Shown here: piece after piece, positions 5,292-12,065 of the stretch
Numbering within the stretch: position 1 is the first letter of the stretch
Layout: each line of letters begins with the position of its first letter
Assembly (NCBI GenBank): GCA_964448105.1
Contig: CAYUVK010000135.1
Location: 1 to 12,065 of the forward strand
DNA from: CAVQBP01 sp964448105
GTDB lineage: Bacteria > Bacteroidota > Ignavibacteria > Ignavibacteriales > Ignavibacteriaceae
Reading direction: 5' to 3'
DNA: 12,065 bases
Translations under genes and position numbers: made by a program
The notes under the pieces: generated by a model
Database searches by the model: none
What the model saw: the letters and a program-made list of their open reading frames with translations, nothing else
What the model was told of the DNA's origin: nothing

Positions 5292-8200
5292 TTAATCTTC
5301 TTGAAATGTGTACTCCGGGACTTCTTCCTTTTCTTTCACTTCTTCTTCTTTCTTTCCGAAATGCCGTTTGAAAAATGCCGGTACGGTTTCTTTCCATGTT
5401 TCTGCTTTCAAATATACAACCGGGACAAGAACCAATGTTAAAAACATAGAGCTTATTAACCCGCCGATAATTGCCCAAGCTAGACCGGATTTCCATTCGG
5501 AGCCTGAATCGGTTGCTAAAGCTAAAGGCAGCATACCGATAACCATTGCGGTAGTCGTCATTAATATTGGCCTTAACCTATTTTGTCCGGCATCAATTAT
5601 TGCATCATACGGAGAAAGTCCATTTTCTTTCCGCACCTGGTTTGCTCTATCGACTAAAAGAATTGCATTTTTTCCAACCAATCCAACCAGCATTATAATT
5701 CCTAAGATGGAAAAAATATTTAAAGTTTTCATCGTTAATGCTAATGCGAGAAATGCACCTACCATAGCAACCGGGATTGAAAATAGAACTATAAAAGGAT
5801 CTAAGTACGAATCATATAATGCAACCATAACCATGTACACGAATATAATTGCCGCAATCATTGCCAGGCCTAAGCTGCCAAATGAATCTGCCTGATTCTT
5901 AAGATCACCTTCATAAGCTACATCAACACCTTTAGGTAGAATACCTTTAGCAATTTGATTCTTCAAATCTGCCCCGATACTTCCGCTTGGTCTGCCTACA
6001 GCTTGCGAATAAACAGTAACAGCATTTATCCTGTTTCTTCTTTGAAGCTTTGTAGGACCGGTAGTTTGATAAATATCTGCAAACTGTTTCAACTCAACCG
6101 GCTGACCTTTTTTATTAAGGAAGGTCAAGCTTCCGACATCCGATATTTTAGATCTGTCAAATTGATCCAATGAAATCCTTATATTATAATCATCATTCCC
6201 ATCTCTATATTTGGAATCATCGTCACCAGTTAGCGCAACCCTTAAAGCTGCTCCAACTTCTGCGATTGACAGACCGAAGCTTGCTAATTTTTCCCTGTCA
6301 ATCTCTATCCTTGTTTCAGGCTTCCCTTCTTCCGATGATAATCTCACATCTGCAGTACCCGGGATTTTCTTCAAAGCCTGGGCTACAATATCGGCACCTT
6401 TTTTAACTTCATTCCTATCGGCACCATTAACAATTATTTGTATCGGTGTTTGATTAGCAGTACCAAAAATACCGATAGGATTTACTCTAACTTCAACACC
6501 GGGTATCTGCCAGGCAAATTTCTTAATTAATTCTCCTATTTCATCCGTTGATCTGCTTCTTTGATCCTTAGGAACTAGCGCAACATCAAGCTCGGAAGCA
6601 TAATTTGAAGTTTGTCCGACCAGACCTTCATTGGAAGCGCCAACTGTAGTGAAAACATTTTTTGTTTCCGGAAGACTTTCAATATATTTCTCTACCTTCT
6701 GAGTTACAAAGTTTGTGTTCTCGACTGACGAACCTGGAGACAATTCTAAAATTACTGCAAACTCACCTCTATCGGATTGTGTAATAAATTCGCTTCCGAT
6801 AAAACCGGCAGGAACAAGAGCAAAGGCAGCGATAAATAAAACAGCGGAAATCGTGATTACTGCCCAGCGTTTGCTTAGCCCCCACTTTAGTACATTAATA
6901 TAATGAGCTGAGACTTTCTTAAAGGTCTTTTCAAACCAATCACCAAACCGGCCGATTAAAGTTCCCTTGCTTAAGCTTTCCAACTTACTTATCCTCGACG
7001 CTAAAAGCGGGGTAACAGTAAATGAAACAAATAAGCTTAACAAAGTTGAAATAACCACTACAACAGCAAATTCTCTAATTATATTTCCGACCAAACCGCC
7101 TGTTAAAGCAAGCGGAACAAAAACCACAACGTCAACCATTGTAATTGCCAGTGCAGCAAAGCCGATTTCATTTCTTCCTTTTATTGCGGCTTTAACTTTA
7201 TCTTCACCTTTTTCAAGATGATGATGAATATTTTCTAGAACAACTATCGAATCATCTACAAGAATACCTACAACAAGAGATAATCCAAGCAATGTCATCA
7301 AATTCAGCGTATAACCGAAAGCATAGATTACTACAAAAGTAGATATTAATGATGCAGGGATTGCAAGCAATACTATAAAGGAATTCCTGTAGCTGTGCAG
7401 GAAAAGAAGCATGACAAATGCAACAAGTATTACTGCAAGTGCCAGATCTAATTTGACACCGTTAGCAGCATCGATAGTGAATTGAGAACCGTCTTGAGCA
7501 ATATTGAATTTTACATTCTCTGCCGAAAAATCGTTTTCCATGTTTTTAATTTCTTTTCTTACTAACCTGGAAACATCAACAGCATTTGCATCGGTTTGCT
7601 TCTGGACGAGAATACCGACTGAAGGCATACCATTAATTCTATTTATAGTAGTTACATCTTTTTGTCCGTCAACAATTTCTGCTATATCGGATAACTTTAT
7701 ATCACCGCCTTCTCTTGATTTGGCAATTACTAAATTCCTTAAAGCATCTACAGAATTAAATTTACCAGCGATTCTAACAACAAACTGCTCTTTGCTGTCT
7801 TCGATTTTACCGGTTGGATAATCCATGTTTGCCGATTTAATTGATTGGGTAACCTGTAAAATCGATAATCCATAAGATTTGATTTTATCGGCATTTAGAT
7901 TTACACGAATCTCCCTTTCTTCACCGCCGACTAAAGTAATCTGTCCAACTCCCTGAATTTTTGCTAATCTCGGCTGTATTCTATCTTTTATAAATTGATA
8001 GAATTGAGTTGAAGGCATATTACTAGTAACACCCATTCTAATTACAGGAATTTCATCTAAAGCAAATTTAGATAACGTCGGAGTTTTTACATCAGCAGGC
8101 AAAGTCGATAATATTTCGTTAACTTTCCTTTGTGCATTCTGCAAGGCAACATCTACATCTGCAGCTTGCTGGAATTGTATCATAACAAATGAAATACCTT

Positions 8201-8456
8201 CGGAAGATGTCGAATTAACATTATCGATTTCATCCAGTGTTGATATTGCATCTTCAATCGGCTTTGTTACCGATGTCTCAACTTCATAAGGAGAAGCACC
8301 CGGATAAACAGTAGCAATTGTAATTACAGGCGGAGTAATTTTTGGAAGAAGCTCGTAATTCAATTGGCTCAAACTATATAAACCCAGAACACCCAAAGCT
8401 GCGAATATAACCACAATAAGTGTGGGTCTTTTTATCGAAAGCTCTGTTATAGTCAT
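5292..8456 (-). CDS. RND efflux pump inner-membrane transporter, HAE1 (AcrB-like) family
   Basis: Proton-driven exporter of the tripartite pump, probably trimeric in the inner membrane, moving hydrophobic/amphiphilic compounds from periplasm or membrane to the channel. The 1054-aa length is typical. An N-terminal membrane helix (about 12-30) precedes a large periplasmic loop. Helices near 338-484 form the first bundle; a helix near 531-553 and a second periplasmic loop follow, then a bundle at 860-1013, the usual 12 helices. The proton-relay pair Asp401/Asp402 sits in GILVDDSIVVLEN and its partner Lys929 in LVGLVGKN; the Asp pair indicates HAE1 rather than the metal-exporting HME type. The tail (KKEEEVKEKEEVPEYTF) is highly charged. 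AGAAGGA lies 7 nt before the ATG. It is last in the tetR operon, 171 bp after the adaptor gene. The substrate cannot be named. Confidence 0.95.
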   Translation of the reverse strand: MTITELSIKRPTLIVVIFAALGVLGLYSLSQLNYELLPKITPPVITIATVYPGASPYEVETSVTKPIEDAISTLDEIDNVNSTSSEGISFVMIQFQQAADVDVALQNAQRKVNEILSTLPADVKTPTLSKFALDEIPVIRMGVTSNMPSTQFYQFIKDRIQPRLAKIQGVGQITLVGGEEREIRVNLNADKIKSYGLSILQVTQSIKSANMDYPTGKIEDSKEQFVVRIAGKFNSVDALRNLVIAKSREGGDIKLSDIAEIVDGQKDVTTINRINGMPSVGILVQKQTDANAVDVSRLVRKEIKNMENDFSAENVKFNIAQDGSQFTIDAANGVKLDLALAVILVAFVMLLFLHSYRNSFIVLLAIPASLISTFVVIYAFGYTLNLMTLLGLSLVVGILVDDSIVVLENIHHHLEKGEDKVKAAIKGRNEIGFAALAITMVDVVVFVPLALTGGLVGNIIREFAVVVVISTLLSLFVSFTVTPLLASRISKLESLSKGTLIGRFGDWFEKTFKKVSAHYINVLKWGLSKRWAVITISAVLFIAAFALVPAGFIGSEFITQSDRGEFAVILELSPGSSVENTNFVTQKVEKYIESLPETKNVFTTVGASNEGLVGQTSNYASELDVALVPKDQRSRSTDEIGELIKKFAWQIPGVEVRVNPIGIFGTANQTPIQIIVNGADRNEVKKGADIVAQALKKIPGTADVRLSSEEGKPETRIEIDREKLASFGLSIAEVGAALRVALTGDDDSKYRDGNDDYNIRISLDQFDRSKISDVGSLTFLNKKGQPVELKQFADIYQTTGPTKLQRRNRINAVTVYSQAVGRPSGSIGADLKNQIAKGILPKGVDVAYEGDLKNQADSFGSLGLAMIAAIIFVYMVMVALYDSYLDPFIVLFSIPVAMVGAFLALALTMKTLNIFSILGIIMLVGLVGKNAILLVDRANQVRKENGLSPYDAIIDAGQNRLRPILMTTTAMVIGMLPLALATDSGSEWKSGLAWAIIGGLISSMFLTLVLVPVVYLKAETWKETVPAFFKRHFGKKEEEVKEKEEVPEYTFQED

Positions 8457-8502
8457 ATTAAAATCCTTCTTATATTTAATTTCATTATTTACAAATTCTA
8501 AA

Positions 8503-8538
8503 CAAGTTCAAGTTCAAGAGTAAGTTCAAGTGCAAGTC
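8503..8538. repeat. Six-unit 6-bp tandem repeat (CAAGTT)
   Basis: Consecutive hexamers read CAAGTT, CAAGTT, CAAGAG, TAAGTT, CAAGTG, CAAGTC. They lie in the spacer between the adaptor and RND genes, about 45 bp upstream of the RND start, and do not include its SD. Units vary by one or two bases, pointing to an older slippage array. Confidence 0.75.
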
Positions 8539-8627
8539 ATGCAAACATGCATCCTCTATTCAACCATGCTCATTTTCTTTTTTGTATATTTTTGATTATT
8601 CTGAATCAATATCATATTCTACTATAC

Positions 8628-9677
8628 TTATTGAACGACCAGCACTTTATAATTATCAGCAAGGTTATTTTGTCCGTTAACAACTACCTTTTCACCTTGT
8701 TTCAATCCGCTTAAAACTTCAAGATTATTATTATAAGTAGAACCCACTACAATATCTCTTGTTTTAGCGACTCCATTTTCAATTACAAAAACCTGCGGAT
8801 TTTTTATGCTGCCAATTAAGGCATCTCTCGGAACCAGCAGCTTTTCACCTTTGGAAACAGAATTAAAAGAAACTTTTCCAAACATTCCCGCTTTCAAAGG
8901 ATGCTCTTTGCTGTTCATAAAAGTAATCTCGACCGGATAAGTATGCGCTTCATCTCCTTTATCACTTATAGTTTCTATTTTACCCGGGAAAGAAACTCCT
9001 GGATATACATCGGTAGAGATCTTTACTTTATCGCCAACTTTCAATTTAAATACATCTGCTTCGGCAACATTAAGCTTTACTTTCAATTTTGATATATCTA
9101 CAACCTCTGCCACTACCATAGTTTTGTTTACATAATTTCCAATATCAACAGTTCGTGAGGTAATTACCCCGGAAATAGGGGTAGTAATTTTAGTATCTTC
9201 ATATTCTTTTTTTGCAACAATGTATTGAGCTTCTGCACTCTGAAAAGCTAATTTTGCATTTTCTAATTGGGCATCCGTAACAGCTTTGGTTGCAAGTAAA
9301 GCCTGATACCTGTCATAATCTTTTTTAGTTTTTTGATAATTAACTTCCGCAGTTTTAAATGCTGCGAGCTTTAATTCATCATCAAGCCGGATTATAGGAG
9401 AGCCTGCAGATTTATAATCTCCAACCTCAGCATAAACTTTTGTTACCCTGCCCTGAGCTTCGGAAACAATTGCCACATCATTATTGCCTGTTATTGTACC
9501 AACCAATTCAAGAGTTCTTTCGGCCTTTGATTTTGCAACTTCTGCAACGGTAACAGGATAGGCTTCAATTTTTGCATTTTCAGATTTAGCTTCCATTTTT
9601 GCTTTGTTGTTAAGAAGCAAAGCCATTATTGCTCCAACAACAATAAAAGTTATTATGAAATATTTTAACCTTTTCAT
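8628..9677 (-). CDS. Periplasmic adaptor (membrane-fusion protein) of the RND pump
   Basis: It bridges the RND transporter and the outer-membrane channel in the periplasm. The 349-aa product starts with a basic MKRLK and a hydrophobic segment (residues 6-22) with no lipobox Cys, so it is anchored by an uncleaved helix or processed signal rather than lipidated. A split biotinyl-lipoyl-like domain shows as VSEAQGRVTKVYAEVGDYKSAG (71-92) and TTPISGVITSRTVDIGNYV (165-183). These flank a coiled-coil hairpin (about 100-160, rich in Ala/Lys/Glu). The beta-barrel domain follows (about 198-275), and the membrane-proximal part includes LVPRDALIG (281-289). AAGGA lies 8 nt before the ATG. It starts 18 nt after the tolC-like stop, so these two are tightly coupled. 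Confidence 0.94.
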   Translation of the reverse strand: MKRLKYFIITFIVVGAIMALLLNNKAKMEAKSENAKIEAYPVTVAEVAKSKAERTLELVGTITGNNDVAIVSEAQGRVTKVYAEVGDYKSAGSPIIRLDDELKLAAFKTAEVNYQKTKKDYDRYQALLATKAVTDAQLENAKLAFQSAEAQYIVAKKEYEDTKITTPISGVITSRTVDIGNYVNKTMVVAEVVDISKLKVKLNVAEADVFKLKVGDKVKISTDVYPGVSFPGKIETISDKGDEAHTYPVEITFMNSKEHPLKAGMFGKVSFNSVSKGEKLLVPRDALIGSIKNPQVFVIENGVAKTRDIVVGSTYNNNLEVLSGLKQGEKVVVNGQNNLADNYKVLVVQ

Positions 9678-9695
9678 ATAAATTATCCTTTTAAA

Positions 9696-11024
9696 TTATT
9701 TTATATTTTCGCCAATTGATTTTTCCAACTTAGCTTTTGCCAATTCATAATCGACTAAAGCCTGGATATAATTTGTATTAGCCTGAAGCAATGCAACTTC
9801 AGAATCCAGAAGATCAGAATTTAAAGCTAAGCCTTTTTTAAAAGTTTCATCGGTAACACGGTAATTTTCTTTAGCCTGTCTAACACTTTCATCGGCAACA
9901 GCAATTTTATCTTTGCTTTGAACAAGATTGAGATAATTTGAATTAACTTCCAGCACAATATTGTCTTTAATTATTTTATAAGAATCCTTAGCCTGTTCAA
10001 GCTGTGCTTCCGCTTGATCGGTCTTATCTACGGTAGCACCCCAATTCCATAAATTTAACGAAACCGAAACACCGACATCCCATGTATCTTTAAATCTATT
10101 TTCTGCCGGGAAAATTCTCTGATTAGGTTCAGAGTAGTAATAATTTCCGGCAAGATATATTTGCGGATACCAATCTGACTGAGCAAAAGTTACCCCGGCT
10201 TCACTGGCTTTGATATTATACTGCATAGCTTTTAATTCCGGCCTGTTATCCAATGCCTTTTCAATATAATCATCAAGATCGTTTACTTCTTTTGTTTTAA
10301 TATCAATCGAATCCGGAATTTCCGAATTCGTATTTAGCGGTATACCTATTACATTATACAAATTTATTCTTGCAAGCTTAACAGCATTTTTTGCATCAAT
10401 CTGTCTTAATTCCGATTCTGAAAGCTGAACCTGGACTTTTAACAAATCATTTTTTGTACTCAATCCTTGTTCATAAAAATTTTGAACATTCATTAAATGA
10501 GCTTTAACCTGCTCGACATTTTGATCTGTAACTTCTCTTACTTTTTTTGCTTTGAATAAATTCCAGAAAGCATTCTTAATATTATAAATCAAATCCTGTT
10601 TATCCTTATTATACTTTTCCTCCGTAGCCTTATAATTATATTCCGCAATATTAGAACTGCTTGATAATTTAAAACCTGTAAAGAGCGGCTGCTGCAATGT
10701 AAGCTTAAGGTTATAGCTATCAAGAATCGAAGGTGAAATATTAAAATCACCAAACGGTGTATTAAGAATAAAAGGTGCTATATAACTCAATCTAGTATAT
10801 GCAGCTGAAAATTTAAGTGATGGCAGCCTATTTGTATTTATTTCACTTAGCCTTGCATTAGCATAATTAACCTGCATCTTTGATGAATGAAGCATGTTGC
10901 TGTTTTTCAAACCGATGTTTATACTTTCATCAAGAGTAAGTGTATTTTGATCTTGTGCAAAAATACCAGCCGAAAAAACAATTACTGTTAAAATTATTTT
11001 AATTATATATTTTCTGACATCCAT
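9696..11024 (-). CDS. TolC-like outer-membrane efflux channel
   Basis: Forms the trimeric outer-membrane/periplasmic tunnel of the pump. The 442-aa product has a signal peptide (basic MDVRKYIIK, hydrophobic core, likely cut after AGIFA at residue 23) and no lipobox, so it is not an OprM-type lipoprotein. The mature part shows the two-fold TolC/OEP pattern. Each half is long heptad-rich helices (for example residues 130-200 and 340-440, rich in Ala/Leu/Lys/Gln) around short beta regions such as SPSILDSYNLKLTLQQPLF and WDVGVSVSLNLWNWG. The ATG overlaps the 3' end of the tetR-type gene by 22 nt in another frame. GGAG lies 11 nt upstream, within the end of that gene. Together this implies translational coupling to the regulator. 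Confidence 0.94.
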   Translation of the reverse strand: MDVRKYIIKIILTVIVFSAGIFAQDQNTLTLDESINIGLKNSNMLHSSKMQVNYANARLSEINTNRLPSLKFSAAYTRLSYIAPFILNTPFGDFNISPSILDSYNLKLTLQQPLFTGFKLSSSSNIAEYNYKATEEKYNKDKQDLIYNIKNAFWNLFKAKKVREVTDQNVEQVKAHLMNVQNFYEQGLSTKNDLLKVQVQLSESELRQIDAKNAVKLARINLYNVIGIPLNTNSEIPDSIDIKTKEVNDLDDYIEKALDNRPELKAMQYNIKASEAGVTFAQSDWYPQIYLAGNYYYSEPNQRIFPAENRFKDTWDVGVSVSLNLWNWGATVDKTDQAEAQLEQAKDSYKIIKDNIVLEVNSNYLNLVQSKDKIAVADESVRQAKENYRVTDETFKKGLALNSDLLDSEVALLQANTNYIQALVDYELAKAKLEKSIGENIK

Positions 11025-11665
11025 TTAATCTCATTCTCCTTTGCTTGATCTTCAATTTGATAAGAATTGTATTTAATTCTTCCCTCTTCCGAAAAAATGC
11101 CGCTGAAAATTACTTTAATGACCGATTCAAAAACCTGTTCAACTGAAAACGGCATTTGTGATAAAATTTCAGGATTGATTAATCCTTGTATTGCACTTGA
11201 ATAGATCAGAACAATTAATCTCTGATCTATATCTTTTCGAAAAATTCCTTTTTCTACTCCCATATTTATTAGTTGAGTAAATTTTTGCCTAACGTTTTCT
11301 TTTCTAAATTCATTTATCTGCTGCCAAACTTCAGGAATATTTTTATGCAAATCCTCCAGCAATGGGCCCTGCAATTTTGAGGACTGTTTTCCGATTAAAT
11401 TCATAAGCCTTTTAAGCTTTTCGACAAAATCCATTTCTTCATTTGCTAATAAAGCATCTATATAATCTTTTACACCGCAGCGCATTTTGTATATAATTTC
11501 TCTCACCAATTCTTCTTTACTTGGAAAAAATTTGTATAATGTTTTTTTGCTCATACCTAAATTTGCAGCAATTTCGTCCATTGTAACTTTTGAATATCCA
11601 AATTTTAAGAACATTTCTTCTGACCTGGTTAAAATTCTATCTTTAATTTCAATATCATCTGCCAT
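11003..11665 (-). CDS. TetR/AcrR-family transcriptional repressor of the efflux operon
   Basis: The 220-aa product has the TetR layout: an N-terminal three-helix DNA-binding domain with the helix-turn-helix TMDEIAANLGMSKKTLYKFF (residues 28-47), including the typical TLYxxF end and the FPSKEEL start of helix 4. A divergent all-helical ligand-binding and dimerisation domain fills about 60-210. It is first in the operon and overlaps the channel gene, so it most likely represses its own promoter and is released by a pump substrate; the ligand is unknown. AGGAG (11674-11678) is 8 nt before the ATG. The candidate operator is the palindrome at 11778-11798 over the -10 region, with further GGAAAC/GTTTCC half-sites in the leader. 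Confidence 0.94.
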   Translation of the reverse strand: MADDIEIKDRILTRSEEMFLKFGYSKVTMDEIAANLGMSKKTLYKFFPSKEELVREIIYKMRCGVKDYIDALLANEEMDFVEKLKRLMNLIGKQSSKLQGPLLEDLHKNIPEVWQQINEFRKENVRQKFTQLINMGVEKGIFRKDIDQRLIVLIYSSAIQGLINPEILSQMPFSVEQVFESVIKVIFSGIFSEEGRIKYNSYQIEDQAKENEIKWMSENI

Positions 11666-11681
11666 TGATTTTACTCCTATA

Positions 11682-11707
11682 GAAACTTATTTCGTTTACT
11701 GAGTTTC
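11682..11707. promoter_or_regulatory. Inverted GAAACT/AGTTTC half-sites near the tetR start
   Basis: GAAACT (11682-11687) and AGTTTC (11702-11707) are inverted with a 14-bp spacer, centres 20 bp apart, about two helical turns. The same core recurs in GGAAAC (11764-11769) and GTTTCC (11786-11791), so this may be a secondary operator. Assignment to the TetR protein is inference. Confidence 0.35.
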
Positions 11708-11718
11708 CACATTCTGTA

Positions 11719-11743
11719 AAAAATAAGCTGATTTTAACAGCTT
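11719..11743 (-). terminator. Attenuator-like hairpin in the tetR leader
   Basis: On the minus strand AAGCTG (11738-11743) pairs with CAGCTT (11725-11730) around a 7-nt loop, then ATTTTTT follows. The six-bp stem is short for a terminator. It is nested inside a larger possible pairing of GAGTTTCC (11764-11771) with GGAAACTC (11701-11708). It could be a weak attenuator or only a structural element. Confidence 0.4.
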
Positions 11744-11777
11744 TTATTTATAATTTCTACTTTGGAAACTCTATTTG

Positions 11778-11798
11778 TATTTTTGGTTTCCAAAAATA
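11778..11798. promoter_or_regulatory. 21-bp palindromic operator candidate over the -10 box
   Basis: Perfect 9-bp arms TATTTTTGG and CCAAAAATA are separated by three bases (TTT). The palindrome covers the proposed -10 hexamer and the start site of the tetR operon, the usual place for a TetR-type autorepressor. A near-match half-site GGAAAC lies at 11764-11769. Binding is inferred from position and symmetry. Confidence 0.6.
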
Positions 11799-11821
11799 AG
11801 ATGAAAAACCCCTCTTGTCAA
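11793..11821 (-). promoter_or_regulatory. Promoter of the tetR-efflux operon
   Basis: On the minus strand a perfect TTGACA (11816-11821) is followed by a 17-bp spacer and TATTTT (11793-11798; 4/6 to TATAAT, and TATTTTTG matches TAnnTTTG). The predicted start is near 11786, giving an untranslated leader of about 120 nt before the tetR ATG. The -10 lies inside the palindromic operator candidate. Confidence 0.65.
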
Positions 11822-12065
11822 GTAATTTTTTATTAATTAAGGATTCTTTTTATGATTTGTGATTTGGAAGGATAAGCGGTTAATATATTATAGGGATGAA
11901 ACCTTCGTTAAAATATTATCGACTATGTTAAATGGAGTGTACCATTTCCTCCGTTATTTAATTTGTTCTGTAAAATTGTTGAATTAACTTGTCGTGTGGA
12001 ATTATTTTTGAAACCGTTAAAACGGTTATCATTTGAAGATGGGTCTCATTAATCCACGACTTAAG
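11822..12065. other. Non-coding right flank with palindromes
   Basis: No credible gene is present. Visible items are AAATGG (11930-11935) with CCATTT (11942-11947) around a 6-nt loop, and the dispersed-repeat-like element at 11992-12065 listed separately. A gene may begin beyond the window. Confidence 0.6.
11992..12065. repeat. Dispersed palindromic element truncated by the window end
   Basis: AACCGTT (12012-12018) and AACGGTT (12021-12027) are inverted around two bases. A larger symmetry links GTCGTGTGG near 11992 with CCACGAC (12053-12059). The final CCACGACTTAAG is exactly what the left half plus centre of a palindrome around CTTAAG would look like, so the partner GTCGTGG is expected just outside. 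GTCGTGG also occurs at 2284-2290 in the pyrR-pyrB spacer, possibly a remnant of the same family. Confidence 0.55.

Noticed and set aside
5308..5895. Plus-strand open frame of 195 aa
   Set aside because: Antisense to the well-supported RND pump gene, with composition expected of a shadow frame; the same applies to the shorter frames at 5955-7821.
5292..8456. Heavy-metal (CzcA-type, HME) RND exporter
   Set aside because: The membrane-helix-4 motif is VDDSIVVLEN with a double Asp, typical of the HAE1 drug/hydrophobe group, and no metal-binding adaptor features are seen.

Overview
The window looks like a low-GC, Gram-negative chromosome fragment. A tripartite RND efflux operon with an outer-membrane channel implies a double membrane. 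Several families of short dispersed palindromic repeats in the non-coding DNA resemble those I associate with Bacteroidota/Ignavibacteria-type genomes. Clear Shine-Dalgarno (SD) sequences before most genes argue against core Bacteroidota, which mostly lack them, so an Ignavibacteria/Chlorobi-like lineage is my best inference; no rRNA or marker gene confirms it.

Layout. (1) 8-3156, minus strand: a pyrimidine-biosynthesis operon read pyrR > pyrB > pyrC. Ahead of pyrR lies an RNA leader with a convincing PyrR-binding hairpin (3078-3108), followed by a terminator-like hairpin (3012-3048) whose 3' arm contains the pyrR SD sequence. A plausible promoter (3126-3156) sits just upstream. The 231-nt pyrR-pyrB spacer carries two related inverted repeats. 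(2) About 3160-4080: non-coding, repeat-rich DNA with at least four copies of an AATATTTCAC-type element and two copies of a GTGTTTCCTCT-type element, ending in a 100-N assembly gap (3936-4035). (3) A very AT-rich hypothetical gene (4087-4512, plus) whose frame stays open back to the gap; the flanks suggest one small membrane-anchored protein broken by the gap. (4) trxA thioredoxin (minus), ended by a strong terminator. (5) 5292-11821, minus strand: an efflux operon read tetR > tolC-like > membrane-fusion protein > HAE1-type RND pump. It has a TTGACA-17-TATTTT promoter, a palindromic candidate operator over the -10, and a structured leader of about 120 nt. (6) To the right end: non-coding DNA with palindromic repeats, the last cut by the window edge.

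How the genes work together. PyrB and PyrC catalyse consecutive steps of de novo UMP synthesis (carbamoyl-aspartate, then dihydroorotate), and PyrR probably senses UMP/PRPP and controls the operon through the leader RNA. In the second operon the TetR-family protein probably represses its own promoter, and therefore the whole pump: inner-membrane RND transporter, periplasmic adaptor and outer-membrane channel.

No wholly new multi-gene system is visible. The most noteworthy signal is the Bacillus-like PyrR RNA element combined with SD sequestration in a Gram-negative-type genome. Next are the operator/leader architecture of the tetR operon and the gene interrupted by the assembly gap.
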